Assembly: GCA_021202925.1 (NCBI GenBank)
Contig: JAJQCD010000028.1
Location: forward strand, 1-64,000
Source of the DNA: Clostridiales bacterium
Lineage (GTDB): Bacteria > Bacillota > Clostridia > Lachnospirales > Lachnospiraceae
Direction of reading: 5' to 3'
DNA length: 64,000 nt
A program made the position numbers and the translations under genes. This document shows positions 7,902 through 16,361 of this stretch, in pieces. Numbering within the stretch: position 1 is the stretch's first letter; every line of letters starts with the position of its first letter. The notes under the pieces were generated by a model. The model had not been told where the DNA came from and did not search any database. It saw nothing but the letters and a program-made list of their open reading frames with translations.

Positions 7902-8672
7902 ATGATAATACAGGAATTATTTCAGCAAGCAGAAAAGGAACGTGTGGAAGAAGCATATTTTTTGCAACATACGGTTTTTGAACCATACGAAAGGTATTCT
8001 TTGGATAAAAAGGTCGATGTAGTTATGCGAATAAAAGAATATATCCGTGAGTATATGATTCGCCTGGCGACCTGCAATATTGACAGAGAGGAATCGCAAA
8101 CAGTTTTTATTATTGAACTTCTGTGTGAATGTTACGAAGATAAAGGAAAGACGGAATTAACCTTATTTTCAATATTTGATAATGAGGCGCATCAGAAAGT
8201 ACAGAGGGATTTTTCTTTATGGAATAAGGATCGAGAGTGCCGTATCGAACGTTACGGGATTGATATGAGTAAACCAGAATGTATCGCAGGTTATCACATA
8301 GCGAAGAAAAGTGTCGAGACGCTTGGGATTACGGCATGTTGTGTGGAAATTTTGCATGAGCTATTTGAGTTTGGTTATTCAGATGAAAGCCGGGAGAAAA
8401 ACATACAGGAACTATATGAACGCATAAAAGAAGCGGAAGAAGATATCGCGGAAGGGAAATTATATTCGCATGAAGAAGTATTTGAACAGTTGTGGGAGGA
8501 ACTGCTTGAGAATTGTATGAATGCTGATGAAAGAGAACACATGATCCTGAAAAGAGAATATGAAAGTAAAGTTAAGAAAATAGAGCGCCGATACACTCAG
8601 GAGATTTTGGAGGCCAATCATAAGAAAATAATTGCGTTAATCAGAGATGAGTATGGCACGGCGAGTGTATAG
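7902..8672 (+). CDS. Hypothetical helical protein, 256 aa
   Basis: Not recognised. It is a predicted soluble, largely helical protein rich in Glu, Lys and Arg, with a C-terminal coiled-coil-like stretch (ADEREHMILKREYESKVKK, then IERRYTQEILEANHKKI). It starts at ATG 7902 after AGGAGTAAAAA, 16 nt after the preceding gene, so the two are likely co-transcribed. The central part has Cys residues (TACCVEILHELFEFG) but no recognisable metal motif. Confidence 0.6.
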   Translation: MIIQELFQQAEKERVEEAYFLQHTVFEPYERYSLDKKVDVVMRIKEYIREYMIRLATCNIDREESQTVFIIELLCECYEDKGKTELTLFSIFDNEAHQKVQRDFSLWNKDRECRIERYGIDMSKPECIAGYHIAKKSVETLGITACCVEILHELFEFGYSDESREKNIQELYERIKEAEEDIAEGKLYSHEEVFEQLWEELLENCMNADEREHMILKREYESKVKKIERRYTQEILEANHKKIIALIRDEYGTASV

Positions 8673-8712
8673 TCAGGTGTCGGCTTGCCCTATGTATGCT
8701 TATTGTATCGGG

Positions 8713-8758
8713 ATTGGACTATCCGTCCAATGTAATTTTGATTTAAAAGTGGTATGAT
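8713..8758 (+). promoter_or_regulatory. Second copy of the palindromic promoter
   Basis: ATTGGAC-TATCC-GTCCAAT (8713-8731), then TATGAT at 8753-8758. Palindrome and spacing match the site at 6987-7032 exactly, while the spacer sequences differ. It reads into an AGAGGAAAA Shine-Dalgarno and an ATG at 8781, whose reading frame is now only 17 codons. Confidence 0.6.
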
Positions 8759-8780
8759 ACAAGATACAGAGGAAAAAAGC

Positions 8781-8871
8781 ATGAGAGACGAAAACAGACT
8801 GCATTTTTCGATCAATTTTGCAGATACAGATTAAGGCCTCAAATGCTACAACATTTATAGATATTGATTGA
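8781..8871 (+). pseudogene. Truncated leader peptide fused to a DIP1984-family 3' remnant
   Basis: The ATG at 8781 opens 17 codons (MRDENRLHFSINFADTD) and stops at 8832-8834. Overlapping it in another frame, 8827-8871 encodes QIKASNATTFIDID and a stop. This matches the C-terminus of the intact DIP1984-family gene at 10105-10767 (QIKVSNATTFIEID). Similarity to the sequence after that intact gene continues to about 8943, roughly 120 bp in all. The likely history is a deletion that joined a promoter and start codon to the tail of a second DIP1984 copy. Confidence 0.6.
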
Positions 8872-8962
8872 GGCAATATGCCTGCAGCACGAAAACCTCG
8901 AACCCGACTTCCCGGTAACAGGGTCAAGTTACACGATAACCCTATGCAAAGGGGATGGAAAA

Positions 8963-9038
8963 TCCAAAATAGCGCAGCAGGTAGCGCACATGACTGGTAA
9001 TCATGATGTCGCAGGTTCAAATCCTGCTTTTGGAGCCA
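8963..9038 (+). tRNA. tRNA-Thr (GGT)
   Basis: A full 76-nt cloverleaf can be folded. The acceptor stem is TCCAAAA (8963-8969) with TTTTGGA (9028-9034). The D arm is GCGC/GCGC with an AGCAGGTA loop. The anticodon stem is CATGA/TCATG with loop CTGGTAA, giving anticodon GGT for Thr. The T arm is GCAGG/CCTGC with TTCAAAT, then discriminator G (9035) and an encoded CCA (9036-9038). All stems are perfect. The U1-A72 pair and G73 discriminator are unusual for tRNA-Thr, whose usual first pair is G1-C72. It lies in the accessory region, so it may be carried by a mobile element or be a decayed copy. Confidence 0.88.
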
Positions 9039-9364
9039 AAAGCTGGTAATGACCTCGCCAAAGAAGGTCAAAACTTAATGGTTTTCGATTATTTGTCGAT
9101 GCTGATTTTTGAATTATGAACAGTGAGAAACTTGAATCATAAACAGTGAAGTCAGAACTTTCAGTCAGGCATAGAGATGTGTTGAAATCCATGGTAAAGG
9201 TTTGGCGGCAAGTCGGTTGGCCGGAGGTATTCCTCATGGCTGTGCTGCAGGCATATGTTGCTGATCAGATTTGTTCGAAGATGAGGTGATTTTGCTGAAA
9301 TGGGGATGATTTGCGCGTAACGACGTTGGAAAAACAATTAGCAGATAACAGAGGAGGGTGAGAA
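9039..9364. repeat. Non-coding gap with an 18-bp direct repeat
   Basis: No gene is seen here. TTGAATTATGAACAGTGA (9109-9126) is repeated at 9132-9149 with two changes (T to C, G to A), at a 23-nt period. The remainder up to the Shine-Dalgarno sequence of the 9365 gene has no recognised structure. Confidence 0.5.
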
Positions 9365-9826
9365 ATGAGTTGTCATGATATCGGGCGGGGTATGAATACA
9401 GTTACACGGAAAACAGTTGAGTTGCTGGATGAAGGCAGGATCACCCGGGACGTTGCAAAAGAGCTGATCATGACGGCACGAAATGGAGTGCACTGGTGTG
9501 ATGGAAATGAGTACGAAGCCGTTGCATATATTTTACAGAACCGTTGTGGATGTTGCCTGGAAAAAATTGAACCTGGAAAGCCCATGTATAGCTTATGGGA
9601 TACAGATTTGAATTATAATGAACAAGATAGGCTGTTCGAGAGAACCAGGGATTCTGTCGTGGCCTCGTACCTGTGCCCCAAATGTTTTGATAAAGTAATC
9701 TGTGAATTTATGAATGAGGATACTGCGGGAGAAGCGCAGAAAAAATATATTGAAGAAAATGTTGACCCGGATAAACGAGTCGCTATGGAAACTCCGTCTG
9801 GGCCGTATTGGAATAGGGTATTTTAG
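9365..9826 (+). CDS. Hypothetical protein with paired CxxC-type zinc motifs
   Basis: A 153-residue protein not assigned to a family. It has an excellent Shine-Dalgarno (GAGGAGGGTGAGAA) before ATG 9365. Residues about 10-45 look helical (TVELLDEGRITRDVAKELI), followed by CGCC (near 59-62) and later CPKC (near 100-103). These four Cys could form one treble-clef or zinc-ribbon site. It lies downstream of the tRNA-Thr and upstream of a small Cys-rich reading frame. Confidence 0.6.
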   Translation: MSCHDIGRGMNTVTRKTVELLDEGRITRDVAKELIMTARNGVHWCDGNEYEAVAYILQNRCGCCLEKIEPGKPMYSLWDTDLNYNEQDRLFERTRDSVVASYLCPKCFDKVICEFMNEDTAGEAQKKYIEENVDPDKRVAMETPSGPYWNRVF

Positions 9827-9844
9827 ACTTATATTTATGACAAA

Positions 9845-10030
9845 ATGTTTAAAGAAGGTATCAGGTTCAGAGCAGATGAAAAATGCAGTTTCGAGAAACT
9901 TTCGAACTGCTCTGAATGTGATTATTTCCTGTTGTATCAAGTTGCGGACGGGTATTCGTTTTGTTCGGGACTGAAAGATATGCAGATATCTGAAGCAGAA
10001 TGCTGTAAGTACATAATTATATGCAGATAA
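9845..10030 (+). CDS. Possible small Cys-rich protein, 61 aa
   Basis: A 61-codon frame with seven or more Cys (ADEKCSFEKLSNCSECDYF, later SFCSG and AECCKY). It has no clear Shine-Dalgarno, and the start lies 18 nt after the previous gene. The composition is protein-like and the CSEC pair could bind metal. It may be a decayed gene or a non-coding frame. Confidence 0.3.
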   Translation: MFKEGIRFRADEKCSFEKLSNCSECDYFLLYQVADGYSFCSGLKDMQISEAECCKYIIICR

Positions 10031-10104
10031 ATGGCGGGATAATATAATGGATGTGCGCGTCCGGATAACACTGTGCAGTTAAAAATCAGACGGAGAACAG
10101 AATT

Positions 10105-10767
10105 ATGAGCGAAAAAATGTTGGTTACACAGGCCCTCGATGAGAGAGATCTGCTGGTAAAGAAAATTAATGATAAGATTGAGAAAGCCGGTTTTGTGGAT
10201 ACAATTAGAGTAAATGAAGAAAAGGTCTGTGAGAAACGTATCACGCGGGAGGAGTTCGCGAAGAAAGCGAATGCATCCTGGCAGCAGATACAGGATCTGA
10301 TTAGCAGATTTCAGAAGATTGATGCCGCGCTCGTTGCATCAAATGCAGCTACGAGAATCTCGACTTCTTATGGAACTTTTACGGTTGCCGGTGCGATTTC
10401 TCTTCGCGGACGGATGCGTGGAACCGGTTCTTATGAGGAAAAGGCAGATTTTGAGGAGAGACTGCGACTGAAGATGAAAATAGAATATGAAGCCCATATA
10501 CAGCAAAGCGAGATGAAAAATCGACAGCTCCAGACGACCGCGGAGAATATGAGAATGAGTATTTTGGGAAAGGATTCTAAAGGAAAGGAAGAAAAACCGT
10601 TGGAAGTGGTGGAGGTTTATGTGAAGGAAAATACGACAGAACTGGTAGATCCTCTTGATGTACAGAAGAAGATGGTGGAACTGCAAGAAAAGAGAATGGC
10701 ACTTCTGACAGAGCTTGATACGCAGATTAAAGTTTCAAATGCTACAACATTTATAGAGATTGATTGA
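10105..10767 (+). CDS. DIP1984 family protein
   Basis: A 220-residue soluble, mostly helical protein of the DIP1984 (septicolysin-like) family, whose function is not established. The N-terminus (LVTQALDERDLLVKKINDKI) and the central RISTSYGTFTVAGAISLR and KADFEERLRLKMKIEYEAHI segments are typical. The start ATG 10105 follows GGAGAACAGAATT. The end of this gene and about 80 bp of following DNA are duplicated, with divergence, at 8823-8943. Family members often occur near mobile or accessory genes. Confidence 0.75.
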   Translation: MSEKMLVTQALDERDLLVKKINDKIEKAGFVDTIRVNEEKVCEKRITREEFAKKANASWQQIQDLISRFQKIDAALVASNAATRISTSYGTFTVAGAISLRGRMRGTGSYEEKADFEERLRLKMKIEYEAHIQQSEMKNRQLQTTAENMRMSILGKDSKGKEEKPLEVVEVYVKENTTELVDPLDVQKKMVELQEKRMALLTELDTQIKVSNATTFIEID

Positions 10768-10921
10768 GACGATATATCTGCAGCTTGAAAACTTCGAGCT
10801 CGATTTTCCGGCAACGGGCTCAAATTACATTATAATGTTGCTTGAAGGAATTGATTGCTTTCAATGGAAAAAACAGATATAATGTAGAAAGTACACTATT
10901 TAAGTAATAGAGGTAAATGCG

Positions 10922-11245
10922 ATGTATCCAGAATATCCTAATATTGATTTACAGGAAACAGGTCGCCGCATACAGAGTGTGATTCGAGAGGCGGGATATT
11001 CGGTGCGCGAAGTTCAGGACTATCTGCATCTGTCCTGCCCGCAGCCTATCTATCGGTGGTTCAAAGGGCAGATCCTGCCTTCGTTGAATCATGTGTACGC
11101 ACTTAGTAAACTGCTGCATGTGTGTATGGAGGATTTGCTTGTCGTTAAAGATGAAAAATTGCAGGAACGTATAGTAGACAGTAGACAGGAGAATCAATGG
11201 AAAAGGGTTCTCCTGTATTATCGAGCTTTGTGTAATGTGGCATAG
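10922..11245 (+). CDS. XRE-family HTH protein, 107 aa
   Basis: A short regulator with a Cro/C1-type HTH: GRRIQSVIREAGYSVREVQDY, then PQPIYRWFKGQILPSLNHVY and LSKLLHVCMEDLLVV. The substitution of Pro-Gln-Pro before the recognition helix is typical of the YSVREVQDYLxLS subgroup found in Lachnospiraceae. The start ATG 10922 follows AGAGGTAAATGCG. A TATAAT (10878-10883) lies upstream. Confidence 0.75.
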   Translation: MYPEYPNIDLQETGRRIQSVIREAGYSVREVQDYLHLSCPQPIYRWFKGQILPSLNHVYALSKLLHVCMEDLLVVKDEKLQERIVDSRQENQWKRVLLYYRALCNVA

Positions 11246-11348
11246 TTGTCGAGAGTGAGGGTAAATCGAACTATAAGTTCTGTCTTATCTTACAGGAATT
11301 TCCAGGAAGTTTCTTTCTTTTTTCTGACTTACAAATAATGAAAAATGC

Positions 11349-11377
11349 TTTGCAACTATTTGCAACAGGTCTATAAT
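11349..11377 (+). promoter_or_regulatory. Promoter of the CDF transporter
   Basis: TTTGCA (11349-11354), 17 nt, TATAAT (11372-11377). TTTGCAAC occurs twice (11349-11356 and 11359-11366), one helical turn apart, and could be an operator. The transporter start is 134 nt downstream, leaving a long leader. Confidence 0.5.
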
Positions 11378-11510
11378 AAATATGTGTTAAAATATATTTG
11401 TATGAAGATGTTAACAGAAACGGTATTGCGACATGGCCGTCGAGAGGATTGGGCTTTATGTAAGAAACAGAAGCAATACATATTAAACAAGATATTGGAA
11501 GAAATGAGAC

Positions 11511-12692
11511 ATGGTAGGTTTATTGGCAAAGATTTTTATTAAACATTCGGAAGATACCTCCTCTCCGCAGGTAAGGCAGGCTTACGGCATGCTGTGCGGA
11601 CTGGTGGGCATCTGTCTGAATATCTTTTTGTTTTGTGGGAAATTTCTGGCGGGAACCATCAGCAGGTCAGTATCGATTACTGCGGATGCGATTAACAACC
11701 TGTCAGATGCCGCATCTTCCGCTGTAATGCTGTTCGGATTTAAAATGGCCGGAGCGGAACCAGATCCGGGGCATCCCTTCGGGCATGGGCGGATTGAATA
11801 TATTTCCGGGCTGATTGTCTCTGGTGCGATTCTGATTATGGCATATGAACTGGTAAAAAGTTCAGTGGAAAAGATCATAAACCCGGAAAGGGTTGAGTAC
11901 AGTACACTGACGCTGATCATACTTGTCGTATCGATTGCGGTAAAGCTGTATATGTGTTTTTATAACCGCTCCATTGGCAAAAAAGTTGATTCCTCCGCGA
12001 TGCTCGCGACAGCAACGGACAGCTTCAGCGACAGCATTGCTACGTTTGTTGTGTTAATTGCGGCCATTGTTGAAAAACTGTCGAATCTGCAGATTGATGG
12101 CTACTGTGGCGTGCTGGTGGGAGTGTTTATCTTTATTGCCGGGATTACGGCGGCCAGAGATACGTTGAACCCGCTTCTGGGACAGCCTCCGGCGCCGGAA
12201 TTTGTAGAACAGATTAAAACATTGGTCATAGCGCACCCGGAAGTGCTTGGCATTCATGATCTGATCGTGCATGATTATGGACCGGGTAGACAGATGATTT
12301 CGCTTCATGCAGAAGTACCGGCGGAGGGAGATATCCTGAAGCTGCATGATGCGATTGATAATATCGAGCATGAATTGAAACGAGAATTAAGATGCGATGC
12401 CGTGATCCATATGGATCCGGTTGTGACGATGGATGAACAGGTACAATTGTTGAAAGAAAAGACGATTTCTCTTATCCATGCGGTTGATCCGAAAATCAGT
12501 ATGCATGATTTTCGGGTGGTTGCAGGTCCGACGCATGTGAATCTGATTTTTGATGTGTTGGTGCCGTTTCAGTATCATCTGACGGATAAACAGGTGGAAG
12601 AGAAAATAAAAGAAACCGTAAAAAAAGAGATGGGCGAAGAGTATTTTTGTGCGATCAATGTAGATAAGGGCTATGTGGGAGAACAGGAATAA
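11511..12692 (+). CDS. Cation diffusion facilitator family metal transporter
   Basis: A 393-residue inner-membrane divalent-metal/proton antiporter (CzcD/FieF/MMT family). Six membrane helices span about residues 27-220. The TM2 metal site is ITADAINNLSDA (Asp59, Asp66) followed by the family signature DPGHPFGHGRIEY. The TM5 site is ATDSFSDS (Asp near 169 and 173). The C-terminal cytoplasmic half (from about 230) is the metallochaperone-like domain and is longer than in minimal FieF. Zn, Fe, Mn or Co cannot be told apart from sequence. Start ATG 11511 is used. Confidence 0.88.
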   Translation: MVGLLAKIFIKHSEDTSSPQVRQAYGMLCGLVGICLNIFLFCGKFLAGTISRSVSITADAINNLSDAASSAVMLFGFKMAGAEPDPGHPFGHGRIEYISGLIVSGAILIMAYELVKSSVEKIINPERVEYSTLTLIILVVSIAVKLYMCFYNRSIGKKVDSSAMLATATDSFSDSIATFVVLIAAIVEKLSNLQIDGYCGVLVGVFIFIAGITAARDTLNPLLGQPPAPEFVEQIKTLVIAHPEVLGIHDLIVHDYGPGRQMISLHAEVPAEGDILKLHDAIDNIEHELKRELRCDAVIHMDPVVTMDEQVQLLKEKTISLIHAVDPKISMHDFRVVAGPTHVNLIFDVLVPFQYHLTDKQVEEKIKETVKKEMGEEYFCAINVDKGYVGEQE

Positions 12693-12809
12693 CAGAAACT
12701 GAGATTTCCGGGAAGCGGCAGTCTGTCATCATGTAGAAAATGATTGTATTGGAGAAAAATACAGAGATGATAGCGTTAATACCAAAAGAGGGGGAGTCAG
12801 TAAGAAAAT

Positions 12810-13826
12810 ATGAGAGATGAATACGATTTTAAAAATTTAAATCCACGAAAAAATCCATATACAGACAGATTAAAAGAAAGGATGTCCTTTCATTATGACA
12901 GAGATGAAAGGATTGCCGTGTTTAAAGATACGCTTACTTTATGTAAAGAAAATGAACGTCTCAGAAATTCCATTCGGCAGTCTATTATATCGCAGAAATT
13001 AATTCGAGAGGTTGATAACCCTGGGGAAGTTATCTGCGGACAGCTTGCAGATATGCCTGAAAATACAGGTATGCCTGAAAATGATTCGGATCATGGAGCA
13101 TCGGTGTCTGCATCCGATGCGGATGTGAATATCGTAGTTTCAAAGAAAAGGAGTTATGAAGCTGCGAGAAAGTATGCAGGGAAAAGGAAGGTTTGTGTGC
13201 TGAACTTTGCTTCCGCGACGAATCCGGGAGGAGGCGTGTGGAAGGGATCATCCGCGCAGGAGGAGTGTCTTTGCAGATGCAGCACGCTTTATCCGTGTAT
13301 CAGCGAAGATGCTGTCCGGCAGGGATTCCATGAAAGGCATAGGGCCGGACTCGCATCTGGGGAAATGAATGTACTTTATAATGATGATTGTATTTACACG
13401 CCCGATGTCATAGTGTTTAAATCAGACGAACTGAGACCGAGGACTTTGCCGGAGAGCGAGTGGTATCAAGTGAATGTGATTACCTGTGCTGCGCCGAATC
13501 TGCGGTCAAAGCTATCGAATCACATGAATCCAGATGCGGGAAACCGGGCGGTAAGGATCAGCGATTCGGATCTGATGGCTCTTCACGCCAAAAGAGCAAA
13601 TCGCATACTGGAGATTGCAAAAGCAAACGGAAATGAGGTCGTAATTATGGGAGCGTTTGGATGCGGGGCGTTCCAGAATCCTCCGGCGGTTGTGGCTGCG
13701 GGGATTTGTCAGGCGGTAAAACAACATAGGGGAGATTTCCAGACGATTGAGTTTGCGGTATTTTGTTCAGCCAGGGATACTGCGAATTATGATGCGTTTC
13801 GGAGGGTGTTTGGAGAGAACGTATAG
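12810..13826 (+). CDS. TIGR02452/DUF2263 family microbial PARG (poly(ADP-ribose) glycohydrolase-like)
   Basis: A 338-residue protein with a macrodomain-type PARG catalytic core: NFASATNPGGGVWKGSSAQEE contains the loop GGG (140-142) and the catalytic QEE (150-152). GAFGCGAFQNPP near residue 275 is the second phosphate-binding segment. The family hydrolyses ADP-ribose linkages. The first 22 residues (MRDEYDFKNLNPRKNPYTDR) are not part of the PARG fold and resemble the short N-terminal tag of BrnA/RelB-like antitoxins. Residues 23-90 are helical and extend the usual N-terminal DUF2263 domain. The gene lies about 140 nt upstream of cas3 and is read in the same direction. Confidence 0.85.
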   Translation: MRDEYDFKNLNPRKNPYTDRLKERMSFHYDRDERIAVFKDTLTLCKENERLRNSIRQSIISQKLIREVDNPGEVICGQLADMPENTGMPENDSDHGASVSASDADVNIVVSKKRSYEAARKYAGKRKVCVLNFASATNPGGGVWKGSSAQEECLCRCSTLYPCISEDAVRQGFHERHRAGLASGEMNVLYNDDCIYTPDVIVFKSDELRPRTLPESEWYQVNVITCAAPNLRSKLSNHMNPDAGNRAVRISDSDLMALHAKRANRILEIAKANGNEVVIMGAFGCGAFQNPPAVVAAGICQAVKQHRGDFQTIEFAVFCSARDTANYDAFRRVFGENV

Positions 13827-13966
13827 ATGGTTGGTGGGGGAAGGTTTATGGGTGTTGATAACATGAATTCCAATGGCTCGCGATTAAGTAGAGATGCATT
13901 GAGTCGTCGATTCGAGATGTTTGGATTTTGGATATATCAATAATTGATAAAGGGAGGGTATCAGAA

Positions 13967-16360
13967 GTGAAAGAATATGAGAAATTTGCAGCACATGTCA
14001 GAGAAGAGAATGGCAATGTACAGATACAGGCGGTAAAGGAACATTGTCAGGAAACGGCAGAGTTTTGCAAAAAGTACGGAAATTCTACAGGAACTGGTTA
14101 TATTGCATATATAGCCGCATTATTACATGATATGGGAAAGTTTACGCAGAAATTTGATGATTATGTAAGAGGAAACAAATCCTATCGCAGAGGAGAGATT
14201 GACCACAGTTATGCGGGTGCGAGGTATATTATCGAATTTAGTAACACATTGGGAGCAGAATTTTATGATGTATCGCATTTTATTGCAAGAATCATAGTTT
14301 CTCATCATGGCCTACATGATTGGGTACTAACCGATGGCACGGATTATCTGACCAGACGTACAGGTAAGGACGAAAATTATGAGGTGGCCAAAAGCCATGT
14401 TCAGGAAATCATATCGGAGGATCTTTTGAGAGAGTATATTGGTTTTGCAAACAAAGAATACCATGAGATGAGGGGAAAATTAAAAGCCATTTCCATGAGA
14501 AAACGTACCGCTTTTGCTTTTTATATGGGTATGTTTGAACGTGTGGTGCAGTCCATGTTGATTGATGCAGACAGGACGAATACCTCAGAATTCATGATGA
14601 ACAGGAAGATTGAGCTTGATTATGACAGGAAAAAATTATTTGAATATTTTCACGACAATTATGAAGCCTATATGAAGCGTAAAGCGGAAACTTTCGCTTT
14701 ACAAAATGAGCGCATTGTAAGACAAAGAAACGATATATCGAATCGATGCAGAGACTTTGCCAGACATGAGGCAGGAATCTGTCAACTGATTGTGCCGACA
14801 GGCGGAGGAAAAACGTTATCGTCTCTTCGATATGCAATTGAATATGGGATAGGGCATGAGGCGGAGCGGATTATTTATGTGGCTCCTTTTATGTCTATCC
14901 TTGATCAGAACAGCGATGTGTTTAAAGAAATTGTTGGAGAGGAAAATTTCCTGGAGCATCATTCTAACGTAGTACAGGAAATAGATAATGAGGAAGAATT
15001 GGCGGAATATGAGCTTTACGCTGCCAGGTGGGATAAACCCGTGATTGCAACAACGATGGTGCAATTTCTGAATACACTGTTTCTTGGAAAAACTTCTTCT
15101 GTCCGGCGAATGCACCGTTTTAGTCGTGCAGTTATAATTGTGGATGAAGTGCAGTCATTGCCATTAAAATGTGTGAATCTGTTTTATCTGGCTATGAACT
15201 TTTTAAAAGAAATGTGCAAAAGCGTTATTGTTCTGTGTTCTGCGACTCAGCCAGATTTCACAAAGAGCGATTATCCGATTTTGATGGATGAAGATTCACA
15301 GATGATCGGTGACTACAGAGAAGACTTTGCGGTGTTTAAACGTACACAGATTATTCCGGAGATTGGTACCTGCGCTTATACTTATGATCAGGCGGCAGAG
15401 TTTTGTAAAAATGTTTTCGAGAAAAACAGGAATCTGCTTGTTATTGTGAATACCAAGAAATCTGTTGTGGAAATGAGAGAAAGATTGCAGAAATTGATAA
15501 GTCAGGACGATATGCAAGAAGATGTATCTATTGTGTGTCTGAGTACGAATTTGTGTCCGCAACATCGGAGGGATAAACTGGATTTCCTGAAGGAGAGCCT
15601 GATACAGAAGGAAAAGGTAATATGTATCACAACCCCGCTGATAGAAGCGGGAGTTGATATCTCCTTTGCCAGTGTGGTACGTTTCCTGTCGGGGTTGGAT
15701 AATTTGGCGCAGGCCGCGGGACGGTGCAATCGAAATGGAGAACATGATGGAACGGCACCGGTATATGTGTTGAAAGTGGATGATGAGAATCTTGGAAATC
15801 TAACACAAATAAAACATGCGCAGCAAAATACGATGCGTTTTCTTATGAAGAAAGATGTAGAAAATAATTACCTTTCGGTTGAAGTGATGCGTCAGTATTT
15901 TTCTCTTCTTTATGCGGAAGAAAAAGACCAGCTAACTTATAATGTAAAGGATGGTTCGGTCAGCACAACACTGTTAAATTTGTTGTCAGAGAATGTCCTG
16001 AGATGGAATTTGAATGGAAATAAGCATTTACGATATAGTGCGCAGGCATTTCAGACAGCTGGAGAACTGTTTGAGGTGATTGACAGCGATACCCTGGATG
16101 TCATTGTCCCGTATAATAAAGAAGCAAAGAATCTTATGGAGGAATTGGAATCGGAATCGAATATGGGGAAAGTGAATGATATTTTAAGAAAAGCGCAGAA
16201 GTATACCGTTACTGTTTATCGGGGAATGTTACGAAAGATGGAGGATGAAGGTGCATTGCTCTTGTATGAGTGCGGTGCGGTAGGCCTTAGACACAATTAT
16301 TATGATAGCGAACTTGGGGTGAATTTGAAAGAAAGTATGCATGAATTGTTGATGTTTTGA
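13967..16360 (+). CDS. cas3: CRISPR-associated helicase/nuclease Cas3 (type I-C)
   Basis: A 797-residue Cas3 with an HD nuclease domain fused to a superfamily 2 helicase. It is recruited by Cascade to unwind and degrade target DNA. HD motifs are LHDMGKF (His54, Asp55), DHSYAGARY and SHHGLHDW. Helicase motifs are VPTGGGKT (276-283), VDEVQ (392-396), LCSATQPD, TTPLIEAGVDIS and QAAGRCNRNG. The start is GTG 13967, nine bases after AGGGAGG; a TTG at 13928 is in frame but has no ribosome-binding site. Unlike many I-C loci, cas3 is separated from cas5c by 240 nt holding a hairpin and a second promoter, so it may be regulated separately. Confidence 0.95.
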   Translation: MKEYEKFAAHVREENGNVQIQAVKEHCQETAEFCKKYGNSTGTGYIAYIAALLHDMGKFTQKFDDYVRGNKSYRRGEIDHSYAGARYIIEFSNTLGAEFYDVSHFIARIIVSHHGLHDWVLTDGTDYLTRRTGKDENYEVAKSHVQEIISEDLLREYIGFANKEYHEMRGKLKAISMRKRTAFAFYMGMFERVVQSMLIDADRTNTSEFMMNRKIELDYDRKKLFEYFHDNYEAYMKRKAETFALQNERIVRQRNDISNRCRDFARHEAGICQLIVPTGGGKTLSSLRYAIEYGIGHEAERIIYVAPFMSILDQNSDVFKEIVGEENFLEHHSNVVQEIDNEEELAEYELYAARWDKPVIATTMVQFLNTLFLGKTSSVRRMHRFSRAVIIVDEVQSLPLKCVNLFYLAMNFLKEMCKSVIVLCSATQPDFTKSDYPILMDEDSQMIGDYREDFAVFKRTQIIPEIGTCAYTYDQAAEFCKNVFEKNRNLLVIVNTKKSVVEMRERLQKLISQDDMQEDVSIVCLSTNLCPQHRRDKLDFLKESLIQKEKVICITTPLIEAGVDISFASVVRFLSGLDNLAQAAGRCNRNGEHDGTAPVYVLKVDDENLGNLTQIKHAQQNTMRFLMKKDVENNYLSVEVMRQYFSLLYAEEKDQLTYNVKDGSVSTTLLNLLSENVLRWNLNGNKHLRYSAQAFQTAGELFEVIDSDTLDVIVPYNKEAKNLMEELESESNMGKVNDILRKAQKYTVTVYRGMLRKMEDEGALLLYECGAVGLRHNYYDSELGVNLKESMHELLMF

Positions 16361-16361
16361 A

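Noticed and set aside
8700-9237. Minus-strand frames crossing the tRNA-Thr region
   Set aside because: Segments such as LNLRHHDYQSCALP and APKAGFEPATS are the classical false proteins from the antisense of a tRNA gene.
6395-11260. 15-bp direct repeat TTGTCGAGAGTGAGG at 6395-6409 and 11246-11260
   Set aside because: It could be an attachment site, but a 15-mer repeated once in 64 kb is expected by chance and no integrase lies between the copies.
11345-11542. 65-codon frame upstream of the CDF transporter
   Set aside because: It overlaps the transporter start, has no good ribosome-binding site and its composition looks like translated AT-rich DNA.
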